The position numbers and the translations under genes are program-made. A stretch of 41,901 nt of DNA, taken from NCBI GenBank assembly GCA_900550705.1, contig URTG01000001.1, positions 1-41,901 of the forward strand, written 5' to 3'. Below are positions 31,352 through 39,425 of this stretch, in pieces. This DNA is from an uncultured Eubacteriales bacterium (GTDB lineage: Bacteria > Bacillota > Clostridia > Oscillospirales > Oscillospiraceae). Under the pieces are notes generated by a model. That model worked only from the letters and a program-made list of their open reading frames with translations. It had not been told where the DNA came from and did no database searches. The stretch's first letter is position 1, and each line of letters begins with the position of its first letter.

Positions 31352-33454
31352 ATGCTCAACAGTGTGAAGCTCAGCGACAAAACCTATGAGGAGCTGATGG
31401 CCGAGGCCGTGGCCCAGATTCCCCTGTATTCGTCGGAGTGGACCAACTTCAACGTCTCCGACCCGGGCATGACCCTGCTGCAAAATCTTACGGCCTTTCA
31501 GCTGCTCCAGCAGGAGGCCATCGACCAGGTGCCGGAGGAGGTCCGCCGCAAGCTGCTGAAGCTGGTGGGCTGCACGGCCCGGGACAACCGGGCGGCGTCC
31601 ATTCTGGTCCAGGCCCCCGCCAAGGGCGGTCCCATCCTGCCCGAGGGCTACTGCCTGTGGAGCGGCGACCTGCCCTTCGAGACCGTTCAGACCGTGGCCC
31701 TGAACCCCTGGGGCCTGGCGGCGGTATACAGCCAGGATGCCGCCGGGCTGCGGGATGTGACCCGGCTGCTGGACCCGGAGACGGAGACGGTGGCCTACCC
31801 CTTCGGCAAAAAGCCGGAGCCGGAGCACAGCCTCCTCTGCCTGCTGTCCGGCGTGCCCGAGATGGGGGAGCCTCTGCGCCTGTGGTTCCAGGTGGCGGAG
31901 GAGGAGCTTCGCACCCCCTTTACCGACGAGGGGGACATCCCCGCCTTCTCCCGGGTCACCTGGCAGTATTGGACGGAGCACGGCTGGCAGACCGTGGCCG
32001 CCGCCCGGGACGAGACCCTGGGCTTTCTCCGCTCAGGCTGCGTCACCCTGACCCTGGAGGGGGACCTGCCCGCCCAGTGGACCCGGGCCTCCGCCGCCGG
32101 CTGCGCCCTGCGCTGCCGGTTGGAGACGGCGGACTACGACCGCCCTCCCCGGCTCCGGGCCTTGGCCGTCCACCTGTTCCCCATGGTCCAGCAGAGGACC
32201 CGGGTGCGCTGCTGCACCGCCCCCGGCGGGGCAAGGGTCACCCTTCGTGGGGAGCTGCCCCGGCTGGGCAACCTGCTGGTCTTCTGCCGGGAGGAGGAGA
32301 ACGGCCCCTATCGCCCCTACCGCCCCGCCCCCAATCCCGATGCCCGGGGCCGGTTCTATCAGCTGGAGAGCGACCTTGAGGGCGTGACCCTCCGCTTCGA
32401 CCCCGCCCTCGGCCCCACCCCCTGGGACGGGGCGGATGCCGTCCGGGCGGTGTGCTACGACGAGGAGATGATTCACCACCGCCAGCTTGGCCCGGTGTAC
32501 GGCTACGACCGGCAGGTGATTCAGCTGGACCTGGTGCAGGATGTTCTGCCCGATGGTTTTCTGGTGGCGGTGGAGACCCGGGGCCGGGACGGGACCCCGG
32601 AATACGCCTTTCTGGCCCCGGGCGAGGTTGGCCCCGACGGCATCTCCTACCACCTCCGCTCCAAGGAGGCCCAGCTGGTCATCGACGAGCCTGGGGGCGG
32701 CGGCTGCCGGCTGCTGCTGGCCGCCTGCGCCGTCACCCAGGGCAGCCGGGGCAATCTGCGCCCCTGCGCCGCCCTGGAGCAGCTGGGCGGCTACGACGGC
32801 ACCGAGGTGGAGGCCCGCTACTTCTGCCCCTCCCCCGGCCGGGGCGGCGTGTCCTATGAGAGCGCCGAGGCCCTGCGTCTGCGGTTTTCTGCCGAGCTGC
32901 ATCAGGTATCGGTGGCCGTCCGGGCGGAGGACTACGAGGCACTGGTCCGCCAGACGCCCGGTCTGTGCATCCACAAGGTGAAGGCGGTGGCCGTGCAGGA
33001 AAAAAACCTTGTCAAAATCGCGGTAAAGCCGTATACTGAGGAGGAGCTTCCCACCCTGTCAGCGGACTATCTGCGGCAGCTCCGGGACTTTTTAGAGCCG
33101 CGCCGGATGCTCACCACCCGGTTTGCGCTGTGTCCGCCCCGGTATGTGCCCATCAGCGTGGCGGCCACCCTCCGCGTCCGGGGCATGGCGGCCCACGCCC
33201 AAGAGGAGGCGGAGCGGCTGCTCCGCACCCTGCTGGACCATGTGAACGGCCCCCAGCCCTTCGGCGGCTGGGTCCGGTTCCACGCGCTGTATCAGGCCCT
33301 GAGCACCCTGCCCTTTGTAGATGGGGTAGAGTCCCTGAGCCTGTTCCCCGAGCAGCGGAACGCAGCCCTGGTGGGCAGCGACATCCGCTTGGAGGACGAC
33401 AGCCTGTGTTACCCCGGCACCATTCGACTCACCGTGCGGGAACAGGGGAGGTAA
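31352..33454 (+). CDS. Second baseplate J-like protein (Afp12-like)
   Basis: This 700-aa protein starts at ATG 31352 after GGGGAGGAG. The N-terminus (LSDKTYEELMAEAVAQIPLYSSEWTNFNVSDPGMTLLQNLTAFQLL) is highly typical of CIS baseplate proteins of the Afp12 type (P-x-W-T-D/N-x-N-x-x-D-PG-x-TLL-E/Q). The C-terminal part (SAELHQVSVAVRAEDYEALVRQTPGLCIHKVKAV, then YVPISVAATLRVRG) is a baseplate J core. With the Afp11-like protein it would form the heterodimeric wedge. The variable middle region is shorter than in the first J protein. The next gene begins 4 nt after its stop. Confidence 0.88.
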   Translation: MLNSVKLSDKTYEELMAEAVAQIPLYSSEWTNFNVSDPGMTLLQNLTAFQLLQQEAIDQVPEEVRRKLLKLVGCTARDNRAASILVQAPAKGGPILPEGYCLWSGDLPFETVQTVALNPWGLAAVYSQDAAGLRDVTRLLDPETETVAYPFGKKPEPEHSLLCLLSGVPEMGEPLRLWFQVAEEELRTPFTDEGDIPAFSRVTWQYWTEHGWQTVAAARDETLGFLRSGCVTLTLEGDLPAQWTRASAAGCALRCRLETADYDRPPRLRALAVHLFPMVQQRTRVRCCTAPGGARVTLRGELPRLGNLLVFCREEENGPYRPYRPAPNPDARGRFYQLESDLEGVTLRFDPALGPTPWDGADAVRAVCYDEEMIHHRQLGPVYGYDRQVIQLDLVQDVLPDGFLVAVETRGRDGTPEYAFLAPGEVGPDGISYHLRSKEAQLVIDEPGGGGCRLLLAACAVTQGSRGNLRPCAALEQLGGYDGTEVEARYFCPSPGRGGVSYESAEALRLRFSAELHQVSVAVRAEDYEALVRQTPGLCIHKVKAVAVQEKNLVKIAVKPYTEEELPTLSADYLRQLRDFLEPRRMLTTRFALCPPRYVPISVAATLRVRGMAAHAQEEAERLLRTLLDHVNGPQPFGGWVRFHALYQALSTLPFVDGVESLSLFPEQRNAALVGSDIRLEDDSLCYPGTIRLTVREQGR

Positions 33455-33457
33455 GCT

Positions 33458-34549
33458 ATGGCGGATTACGGAATCAAGACCTATCGGCTGAACGCCGCCC
33501 GGCTGGCCCGGGGCCTGCGGCAGGGCTTTTCCCTGGCGGAGGACGGCGCGCTGCATACCCAGGGGGACGGCCCCCACTTCATCCTGCTGCCCGCCCTGGA
33601 CAGCGCCCAGCCCGACTGCGCCTGGGGCCGCCTGTCGCTGGTGGGCGACCTGGGGGCGGAGTCTATGCTCACCATCCGGGCCGTGGCCTCCAACCAGGAC
33701 GCGGTGATTCGGAACAACGAGGTGGTGAAAATCGACGACTTTCTCCTGGACCCGGCCATTTCTCCAGCGGAGAAGGAGCGGATGTTCACCCTGGCCGACG
33801 GCATGGAGCGCTCCGGCGTGTGGGATGTGCTCCTCACCGGACAGACGGGCCGCTATCTCTGGCTGTGGCTGGAGGTGACGGGGGCGGAGCCGGGCGCGCT
33901 GACGCGCCTGCGGGTCTACACCCCGGGGGATAACTTCTTTCGCACCTTCCCCCAGGTGTATCAGACGGATAACGACTTTTTGCAGCGCTATCTGACCATT
34001 TTCTCCACCCTGTATCAGGAATTTCAGGAGGAGATTGACGACCTGCCCCGTCTGCTGGACCTGGACACCGCCCCTGACGCGCTGCTGCCCATGCTTGCCC
34101 AGTGGATGGGACTGGAGACCGACGAGACCCTCCTCTCCCCGCCGGAGCTGCGCCGCCTGCTGAAGGCCGCGCCGGAGCTGCTGGCCCGGAAGGGCACCCG
34201 TTGGGCCGTGGAGCGGCTGGTCCGCCTGTTTGTGGCGGAGCCGGTGTACATCGTGGAGCGGAATCTGCTCCAGGCCGATGCACGGCGGGGGAGCGGCCTA
34301 TACGGGGATACCCCCTTCGACTTCACCGTGATGCTGGGGCGGAGGCTGGACGAGAAGCTGCGGCTCCGCCTGACCTTCCTCATCGACCAGTTCCGGCCCG
34401 CCCGGAGCCGCTGCCACATCGTATTTCTGGAGGAGTGCGGCGGCCTGGATGCCTTTACCTATCTGGATGTGAACGGCAGGGTGCTGCAAAACGCCCCCGG
34501 CAGTCTGGACGACGGAAAGGCGCTGACGGGCATGACCTATCTGCAATGA
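33458..34549 (+). CDS. Phage tail protein I-like baseplate protein
   Basis: This is a 363-aa protein. Residues 1-150 are beta-rich (YGIKTYRLNAARLARGL, FILLPALDSAQPDC). The C-terminal half has the tail protein I signature: FFRTFPQVYQTDNDFLQRYLTIFSTLYQEFQEEIDDLPRLLDLDTAPDALLPMLAQWMGLETDE, followed by RRLLKAAPELLARKGTRWAVERLVRLF. In phages this family links the wedge to tail fibres. Here no fibre gene follows, only a STAS protein after a 95-nt gap. Start: ATG 33458 after GGGGAGGTAAGCT. Confidence 0.88.
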   Translation: MADYGIKTYRLNAARLARGLRQGFSLAEDGALHTQGDGPHFILLPALDSAQPDCAWGRLSLVGDLGAESMLTIRAVASNQDAVIRNNEVVKIDDFLLDPAISPAEKERMFTLADGMERSGVWDVLLTGQTGRYLWLWLEVTGAEPGALTRLRVYTPGDNFFRTFPQVYQTDNDFLQRYLTIFSTLYQEFQEEIDDLPRLLDLDTAPDALLPMLAQWMGLETDETLLSPPELRRLLKAAPELLARKGTRWAVERLVRLFVAEPVYIVERNLLQADARRGSGLYGDTPFDFTVMLGRRLDEKLRLRLTFLIDQFRPARSRCHIVFLEECGGLDAFTYLDVNGRVLQNAPGSLDDGKALTGMTYLQ

Positions 34550-34610
34550 TTCCGCCCCGCCGGGGAAGTTCATCGTAAAATCGGCGCGCCGCCGGCCAAA
34601 ACACGCGGCA

Positions 34611-34627
34611 GCCGCACCCCGTGCGGC
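34611..34627 (+). other. Hairpin before the STAS gene
   Basis: GCCGCAC-CCC-GTGCGGC forms a perfect 7-bp stem with a 3-nt loop, 6 nt upstream of the GAGAGG ribosome binding site of the STAS gene. The same 95-nt gap also holds a CCCC-GCC-GGGG dyad at about 34556-34566. Neither is followed by a T-run. Confidence 0.6.
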
Positions 34628-34644
34628 CATTACGAGAGGTGTAT

Positions 34645-34944
34645 ATGACAATTACCAAGCTGCAAGAAGGAACTGCCGTCACCCTGCAGGTGGACGGCCG
34701 GGTGGATACCAACACCAGCCCCGAGCTGCAAAAGGCCATTCTGGAGGCCTTCCAGACCGCCAAGACCCTGACCCTGGACCTGGAGAAGGTGGTCTATGTC
34801 AGCAGCGCGGGCCTGCGCGCCCTGCTGCTGGGGCAGAAGACCGCGTCCTCTAAGGGCGCGACCATGGAGCTGCACCATGTGGCCCCCACGGTGAAGGCGG
34901 TGCTGGATTCCGTCGGGTTTTCGAAGATTCTGACGTTGAAGTAA
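34645..34944 (+). CDS. STAS-domain protein (anti-sigma-factor antagonist-like)
   Basis: This 99-aa protein starts at ATG 34645, 5-6 nt after GAGAGGTG; an in-frame GTG at 34621 lies in the hairpin. It has the full STAS fold: TVTLQVDGRVDTNTSPELQKAILEAF, LTLDLEKVVYVSSAGLRALLLGQK, with Ser-Ser-Ala-Gly-Leu-Arg, the loop where SpoIIAA/RsbV-type proteins are phosphorylated by their partner anti-sigma kinase, and VLDSVGFSKIL near the end. No RsbW/SpoIIAB-type kinase lies in the window. As last gene of the CIS operon, it could switch the system or its transcription according to envelope stress. Confidence 0.88.
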   Translation: MTITKLQEGTAVTLQVDGRVDTNTSPELQKAILEAFQTAKTLTLDLEKVVYVSSAGLRALLLGQKTASSKGATMELHHVAPTVKAVLDSVGFSKILTLK

Positions 34945-34984
34945 AAAAAGACGTCGCGGCCGATGAACCGCGACGTCTTTTTTT
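34943..34984. terminator. Bidirectional intrinsic terminator ending the CIS operon
   Basis: An A7 run, GACGTCGCGG (34950-34959), an 8-nt loop, CCGCGACGTC (34968-34977) and T7 (34978-34984): a 10-bp GC-rich stem extended by A/T pairs with a T-run on either strand. It begins at the STAS stop codon and lies 8 nt from the stop of the convergent histidine kinase gene, so it serves both. Confidence 0.95.
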
Positions 34985-34992
34985 ATGGGAAA

Positions 34993-35949
34993 CTACGCAG
35001 AAACCGGCTCCCCGCTGGGCGCTAAAGGCAAGGTCATGGTGATGCCCATGCCCCGGCCCGGGGCGCTCTGGGCGGACACGGAGCCGCCGTGGGCGGCGAT
35101 GGCCTGACGGACCAGATAGAGGCCGTATCCCTGGCCGCCGGAATGGTTGCTGCCCTGGTAGCTGGCCTCGAAAATGCGGGACGTCTCCTGGGCGGGCAGG
35201 CCCATGCCGTCGTCCTGCACCAGAAGGGAAACCGCGTCCTCCTGCTGCCGGATGCGGATGGTGATGCTCCCGGGGCGGCCCATATATTTCAGGGCGTTCT
35301 CCAATAGATTGAACAGCACCCGGTTCAGCAGGTAGGCGTCCCCCCGCATGGGCAGGGCGTCCTCGGCGGACACCACCTGGATGCGGACCCCCTGCTCCTG
35401 GGCAGCGGACTGCATATCCGCCGCCGCCTGGCGCACCAGAGTCACCAGGTCCAGGTCGGTGTACATCAGCTTGCTGGCGTCGATGGAATCGGCGGCGGAG
35501 AACTGGCGGCTCATGGTCTCGGTCATGTACTGGCAGCGCTGGCTGATTTTTGCCAGGTATTCCAGTGTGGTGGGCTGGTCGGTGATCACGCCGCTGGTGA
35601 GCAGGTCGGCGTATCCCTGGATGATGGCCACCGGCATCCGCAGGGAGTGGGACAGCGTGCTGCGGAAGGCGGCCATCGCCCGCTGATTCTGCTCCCGCAG
35701 GGCGATGATGGTCCGGGTGTGGCGCTGCTCCAGCTCGGCCCGGTCGGCCCGGTGGGCCTGCTCCAGCTCCTCCAGCCGGCGGGTCTGTTCCCACCGGTCC
35801 GCGACCCACAGCCCCAGAGCGGCCAGGGTGCAGACCAGCCCCAGCTTGAGGAGCGGCCCGCTGCCCGCCGAGAGGGCCGCGCATAAAAGGGCGGCATCCA
35901 GCGCCAGAACACCGCCTAAAAGTAAACCGAACTGCTTCAAGACAACCAC
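34993..35949 (-). CDS. Membrane sensor histidine kinase
   Basis: This is a 318-aa protein. Two TM helices (about 7-28 and 33-50) have almost no loop between them, so there is no large outer sensor domain. A coiled-coil linker (52-90) follows, then the H-box AFRSTLSHSLRMPVAIIQGYADLL with His101, the N-box (RVLFNLLENALKYM), the G1 box DDGMGLP, and the G2 box GGQGYGLYLV. This is a complete HisKA plus HATPase_c kinase. Lacking a sensory domain, it may sense the membrane or a partner protein. GTG start at 35949 with a weak AGAAAG ribosome binding site, so translation is probably low. It faces the response regulator across a 210-nt region with overlapping promoters. Confidence 0.92.
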   Translation of the reverse strand: MVVLKQFGLLLGGVLALDAALLCAALSAGSGPLLKLGLVCTLAALGLWVADRWEQTRRLEELEQAHRADRAELEQRHTRTIIALREQNQRAMAAFRSTLSHSLRMPVAIIQGYADLLTSGVITDQPTTLEYLAKISQRCQYMTETMSRQFSAADSIDASKLMYTDLDLVTLVRQAAADMQSAAQEQGVRIQVVSAEDALPMRGDAYLLNRVLFNLLENALKYMGRPGSITIRIRQQEDAVSLLVQDDGMGLPAQETSRIFEASYQGSNHSGGQGYGLYLVRQAIAAHGGSVSAQSAPGRGMGITMTLPLAPSGEPVSA

Positions 35950-36008
35950 TTCTTTCTAAAAATGTGTTAAAATTGCAGAAACTTCCCGTCAAACCCCCTG
36001 GCGGCGGG

Positions 36009-36038
36009 GTGACAAATTGCGACGCGATGTGATATAAT
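36009..36038 (+). promoter_or_regulatory. Candidate promoter of the response regulator-ATPase operon
   Basis: GTGACA (36009-36014) and TATAAT (36033-36038) with an 18-nt spacer: five of six and six of six consensus matches. The transcript would start near 36045, inside a GGAGGC-GACA-GCCTCC dyad (36039-36054) that could act as an operator or 5' hairpin. It faces the kinase promoter. Confidence 0.65.
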
Positions 36039-36154
36039 GGAGGCGACAGCCTCCGGTATGGCTGCGTGATGTGCTTCCAGGTCTCCATTATAGCGAAAAA
36101 CAGGACGTAATGCAACGCAGTGAGCCGGAGAAATTGATTCCGTATGGAGGCGAC
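36037..36154 (+). repeat. 11-bp direct repeat around the two-component promoter region
   Basis: ATGGAGGCGAC occurs at 36037-36047, overlapping the end of the -10 and the presumed start site, and again at 36144-36154, where it supplies the response regulator's ribosome binding site. It may be chance or a duplicated binding site. Confidence 0.45.
36087..36115 (-). promoter_or_regulatory. Candidate promoter of the histidine kinase
   Basis: Read on the minus strand: TTGCAT (36110-36115), a 17-nt spacer, TATAAT (36087-36092). The transcript would start near 36080 and run left through the response-regulator promoter, leaving a leader of about 130 nt before the GTG at 35949. Confidence 0.65.
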
Positions 36155-36159
36155 GATTG

Positions 36160-36846
36160 ATGTCCCGTATTTTACAGGTCGAGGATGACCAGGACTTTTC
36201 CACCATTACCCACATGAATCTGGTCCACGCGGGACACCAGGTGGACGATGCCTTCACCTGTGCCCAGGCGGAGGCCCTGCTGGCCAAGAACCGGTATGAT
36301 CTGATCCTGCTGGACATGATGCTGCCCGACCGCGCGGGAGACGAGCTGTGCCGCACCATCCGCCGGGACTGCGACTGTCCCATTATCTTTATGAGCTGTC
36401 TGGAGGACAGCGACACCATCGTCAACGCCCTGCGGAGCGGGGGGGATGACTACATGGTCAAGCCCGTGCGCTACCCCGAGCTGCTGGCCCGGGTGGAGGC
36501 AGTGACCCGCCGGGCGGGCAAGCAGGAGCCCAAGGCGGAGCCGACCGAGCGGGTGCGGCAGTACCGCTCCTTCGCCGTGGATACCACCTATCGCTGCATC
36601 CTGCGGGGAGAGCAGCGGGTGGAGCTGTCCGCCATCGAATATGGCCTGCTGGCCTATATGCTGGACCACCCAGACACCCTGCTGCTCTACCAGGACCTCT
36701 ATCAGAACGTGTGGGAGACCGACAGCCTGGGTGACTTCCGCACGGTGATGGTCCACATCTCCAACCTGCGGAAAAAGCTGGACCCCGACCGCAGCGGGAT
36801 CATCAAGACCGTGCGGGGCGCGGGCTACATTTTCTCTGACGTGTGA
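36160..36846 (+). CDS. OmpR/PhoB-family response regulator
   Basis: This 228-aa protein has a start at ATG 36160, 9 nt after GGAGG; an in-frame TTG sits just before it. The receiver domain has the acidic pair Asp9/Asp10, phospho-acceptor Asp52 (LILLDMMLPD), Ser79 and Lys101 (DYMVKPV). After a charged linker comes a winged-helix DNA-binding domain: VELSAIEYGLLAYMLDHP, LYQNVWETDS, VMVHISNLRKKLDPDRSGIIKTVRGAGYIF. It is almost certainly phosphorylated by the adjacent kinase. Only 14 nt separate it from the CIS ATPase gene, so ATPase and cargo expression are tied to this regulator; it may also act on the main operon promoter. Confidence 0.95.
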   Translation: MSRILQVEDDQDFSTITHMNLVHAGHQVDDAFTCAQAEALLAKNRYDLILLDMMLPDRAGDELCRTIRRDCDCPIIFMSCLEDSDTIVNALRSGGDDYMVKPVRYPELLARVEAVTRRAGKQEPKAEPTERVRQYRSFAVDTTYRCILRGEQRVELSAIEYGLLAYMLDHPDTLLLYQDLYQNVWETDSLGDFRTVMVHISNLRKKLDPDRSGIIKTVRGAGYIFSDV

Positions 36847-36860
36847 CCGGGAGGGACACC

Positions 36861-39131
36861 ATGGACTTGTTTGACATGACCCGGCGGGAGACCCCCTTTG
36901 CCGACTACCAGGACTATACCAACCACCTGTTTGCCTGCGTGGACCGGCAGCTGTCCGCCTACATCGGCGGCCTGATGCGCCTGTTCGCCGGGGACAACGG
37001 CGGCTTTAAGAACGTGCTCTATCCAGACATCGAGGTAGCCCGGGATCTGTGCGAAAAGCACCTGATGGACTTTCAGACCCGGGGCGGCGGGGGGGAGGAG
37101 GCAGCGCCCCCGGAGCTGCCAGACCTGCCTGACGAGCTGTCTGACCTGTTCCGGGACTTTGCCGGGGAGGAGCCGGAGGCCCAGTCCCAGCCGGAGCAGA
37201 CGGTGGAGGAGCTGATGGACTACATCAGCTGCCGGGCGGACCGGACGGAGGCCCCCCTCCCCCTGCACCGCCTGTGCCGCAAGCTGGACTTCGCCCCCTT
37301 TACCACCTTCTGCTTCGCCTGTGCCATCCTGTCCTCCACCCAGACCAACTACGCCTCCGTCTTCCAGGTGGTGAACCAGAACGGAAACCAGTCCGCCCCC
37401 AGCATTGAGTCCGCCGCCCGGGTGTACTACGGGGACCGCTTCACCATCACCGGCAGCTACAGCCAGATGTCCCTGGCGCTGGAGCAGCTCCAGCCGGTGC
37501 TGGCCTTACAGGTGAACGGGGCCATGCCCTTCTCCACCCTGGTCTCCCCGGACAAGCGGGTCATTGACTACCTGTTCGGCACCCACCCGAACCGGATTGA
37601 CGAGAATTATACCCGGTTCTTCTCCTGCCTGACCGAGGAGCAGAAGCTGGACCCCTTCCTGGCCAATGCCGGCATTCTGGATGCCCTGCGGATCGCCTAT
37701 CAGGACGGCACCCGCATTTTCGCCCTCTCCGGGGACGACGGCTCCGGGCGGAAGTTCACCATCCGCCACTTCTGCCAGGAGCAGAACCGGGCCTGTGTGT
37801 CCATCAACTGCGCCAAGCTGTTTGTCTATGACTTCCGCTTTGTGGACCAGGCCCTGTGGGCCGCCGCCCGGGAGTGTATCCTCACCGACGCCTGTATCTG
37901 TCTGGACAGCCTGAGCTATCGGGAGGACGAGAAGGACAAGTTCTTCGGCTATATGGACCTGGCCTTCGGCAAGCTGCTGCAGCAGGGGCTGACGGTGTTC
38001 ACCGTCAGCAAGGAGAAGCTGCCCATGAAGCAGATCACCGACCACGACGTTGCCCAGCTGGAGCTGCCCACCCCGTCCTACTCCGAGCGGGAGACCGTCT
38101 GGAACCACTACGCCCAGGGCTACACCCTGAACCCCGACGTGGACCTGGGGGAGCTGGCCACCAAATTCCTGTTCACCCCCGGCAAGATCCGGGACGCCCT
38201 GCGCCAGGGCCGCGCCCTGGCCTCCATGCAGCAGTTCATCGACCTGCCCCGGGCGGTGCTGTTCCAGTCCTGCAACAACCAGATGAGCCACGAGCTGACC
38301 CAGAAGGCCACCCGAATCCCCGCCAAATTCGGCTGGGACGACATTGTGATGAACCCCGACCAGCGCCTGGCCCTGAAAAACGCCTGCGACCAGCTCATTT
38401 TCCGGAAAAAGGTCTATGAGGAGTGGGACTACATCAAAAAGTACCCCTATGGCCGGGGCCTGTCCGTGCTGCTGTTCGGCGCCCCCGGTACCGGTAAGTC
38501 CATGTGCGCCCAGGTCATCGCCCACGAGATGAATCTGGAGCTCTACCGCGTGGACCTGTCCAAGGTGGTGGACAAGTATGTGGGCGAGACGGAAAAGGCC
38601 ATCTCCATGATCTTCCGGGAGGCCAAAAAGTGCAACGTGGTGCTGTTCTTCGACGAGTGCGACACCCTGTTTGCCAAGCGCTCCGACGACGGGGGCAGCA
38701 ACCAGTCCTCCAACAACAATAAAACCGCCCTGCTGCTGCAGGAGGTAGAGGCCTACGACGGCGTGTCCGTCCTGGCCACCAACTACAAGCACAACATCGA
38801 CCCCGCCTTCTTCCGCCGGATGAAGTTCATCGTGGAGTTCCAGTTCCCCGACCCGGACACCCGGGAGATGCTGTGGAATACCACCATCCCCAAGAGCACC
38901 CCTCTGGCGGAGGATGTGGACATCCGCTTTTTGGCTGAGCGCTTCGAGTTTGTGGGCGGCAACATCAAAAACTGCATCCTCAACGCCGCCTTCCTGGCCG
39001 CCGCCGACCCGGAGGCGGAGGGGGAGGTCCACATGAAGCACTATCTCCAGGCCATCAAATACGAGTTCGTCAAAACCGGCAAGGTCTTCACCCGGGCGGA
39101 CTTTGAGCCCTACGCCAACCTGGTGCTGTAA
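36861..39131 (+). CDS. CIS AAA+ ATPase (Afp15/Pvc15-like)
   Basis: This 756-aa protein has its start at ATG 36861 after GGGAGGG. The C-terminal AAA+ module has Walker A GAPGTGKS with Lys546, Walker B VVLFFDECD with Asp598/Glu599, sensor 1 VLATNYK, and an arginine-finger-like FFRRMKF. An earlier AAA-like module (about 280-440) carries GDDGSGRK (291-298), where Arg297 replaces the Walker A Lys, so it is probably inactive. The first 150 residues are a separate helical domain. Afp15/Pvc15 ATPases act in assembly or cargo loading of extracellular CIS and are a hallmark of those loci rather than of phages. Placing it with the regulator and candidate cargo, apart from the structural operon, suggests separate control of loading. 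Confidence 0.9.
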   Translation: MDLFDMTRRETPFADYQDYTNHLFACVDRQLSAYIGGLMRLFAGDNGGFKNVLYPDIEVARDLCEKHLMDFQTRGGGGEEAAPPELPDLPDELSDLFRDFAGEEPEAQSQPEQTVEELMDYISCRADRTEAPLPLHRLCRKLDFAPFTTFCFACAILSSTQTNYASVFQVVNQNGNQSAPSIESAARVYYGDRFTITGSYSQMSLALEQLQPVLALQVNGAMPFSTLVSPDKRVIDYLFGTHPNRIDENYTRFFSCLTEEQKLDPFLANAGILDALRIAYQDGTRIFALSGDDGSGRKFTIRHFCQEQNRACVSINCAKLFVYDFRFVDQALWAAARECILTDACICLDSLSYREDEKDKFFGYMDLAFGKLLQQGLTVFTVSKEKLPMKQITDHDVAQLELPTPSYSERETVWNHYAQGYTLNPDVDLGELATKFLFTPGKIRDALRQGRALASMQQFIDLPRAVLFQSCNNQMSHELTQKATRIPAKFGWDDIVMNPDQRLALKNACDQLIFRKKVYEEWDYIKKYPYGRGLSVLLFGAPGTGKSMCAQVIAHEMNLELYRVDLSKVVDKYVGETEKAISMIFREAKKCNVVLFFDECDTLFAKRSDDGGSNQSSNNNKTALLLQEVEAYDGVSVLATNYKHNIDPAFFRRMKFIVEFQFPDPDTREMLWNTTIPKSTPLAEDVDIRFLAERFEFVGGNIKNCILNAAFLAAADPEAEGEVHMKHYLQAIKYEFVKTGKVFTRADFEPYANLVL

Positions 39132-39143
39132 GGAGGGATCGCC

Positions 39144-39365
39144 ATGCGTTCCTTAGACCGGCTGGAGCAGCAAAAGCGCCTGCGCCGGCAAAAAGAAAAC
39201 CTCCCCCAGCCCGACGAGGAGCTGGAGGAGGAAGTGGAGCTGCCCAGATTTATCCCGCTGAACCAGAGGAAAAGCGCCTTTGACGACAGCGCGGGCAGAA
39301 GCTTCGGCGGCATCAATACCGCCCAGTCGGTGTTTGACCGCCAGGCTGCCATACACACGGAATAA
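39144..39365 (+). CDS. Small charged hypothetical protein
   Basis: This 73-aa protein sits 12 nt after the ATPase, with AAGGAGGG before its ATG, so it is very likely real. Basic N-terminal helix (RLEQQKRLRRQKEN), an acidic stretch (DEELEEEVEL), then a Pro/Gly/Ser tail. It has no known motif. The size and operon place suggest an adaptor or small chaperone between the ATPase and the cargo downstream, but nothing in the sequence proves this. Confidence 0.65.
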   Translation: MRSLDRLEQQKRLRRQKENLPQPDEELEEEVELPRFIPLNQRKSAFDDSAGRSFGGINTAQSVFDRQAAIHTE

Positions 39366-39425
39366 CCCAGCCCAAGGCGGGAAACGCCGACCATTCAGAC
39401 ACGATTACACGAGGTGGCAAGCAAA

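Noticed and set aside
31141..31389. Possible 82-codon gene in the baseplate gap
   Set aside because: No ribosome binding site, crosses the strong inverted repeat, overlaps the next gene's start, and encodes a motif-free basic peptide.
2913..34549. A prophage or defective prophage
   Set aside because: Sheath, tube and baseplate are present, but there is no capsid, portal, terminase, integrase, holin or lysin, and the AAA+ ATPase, DUF4255 and DUF6760 genes mark a CIS.
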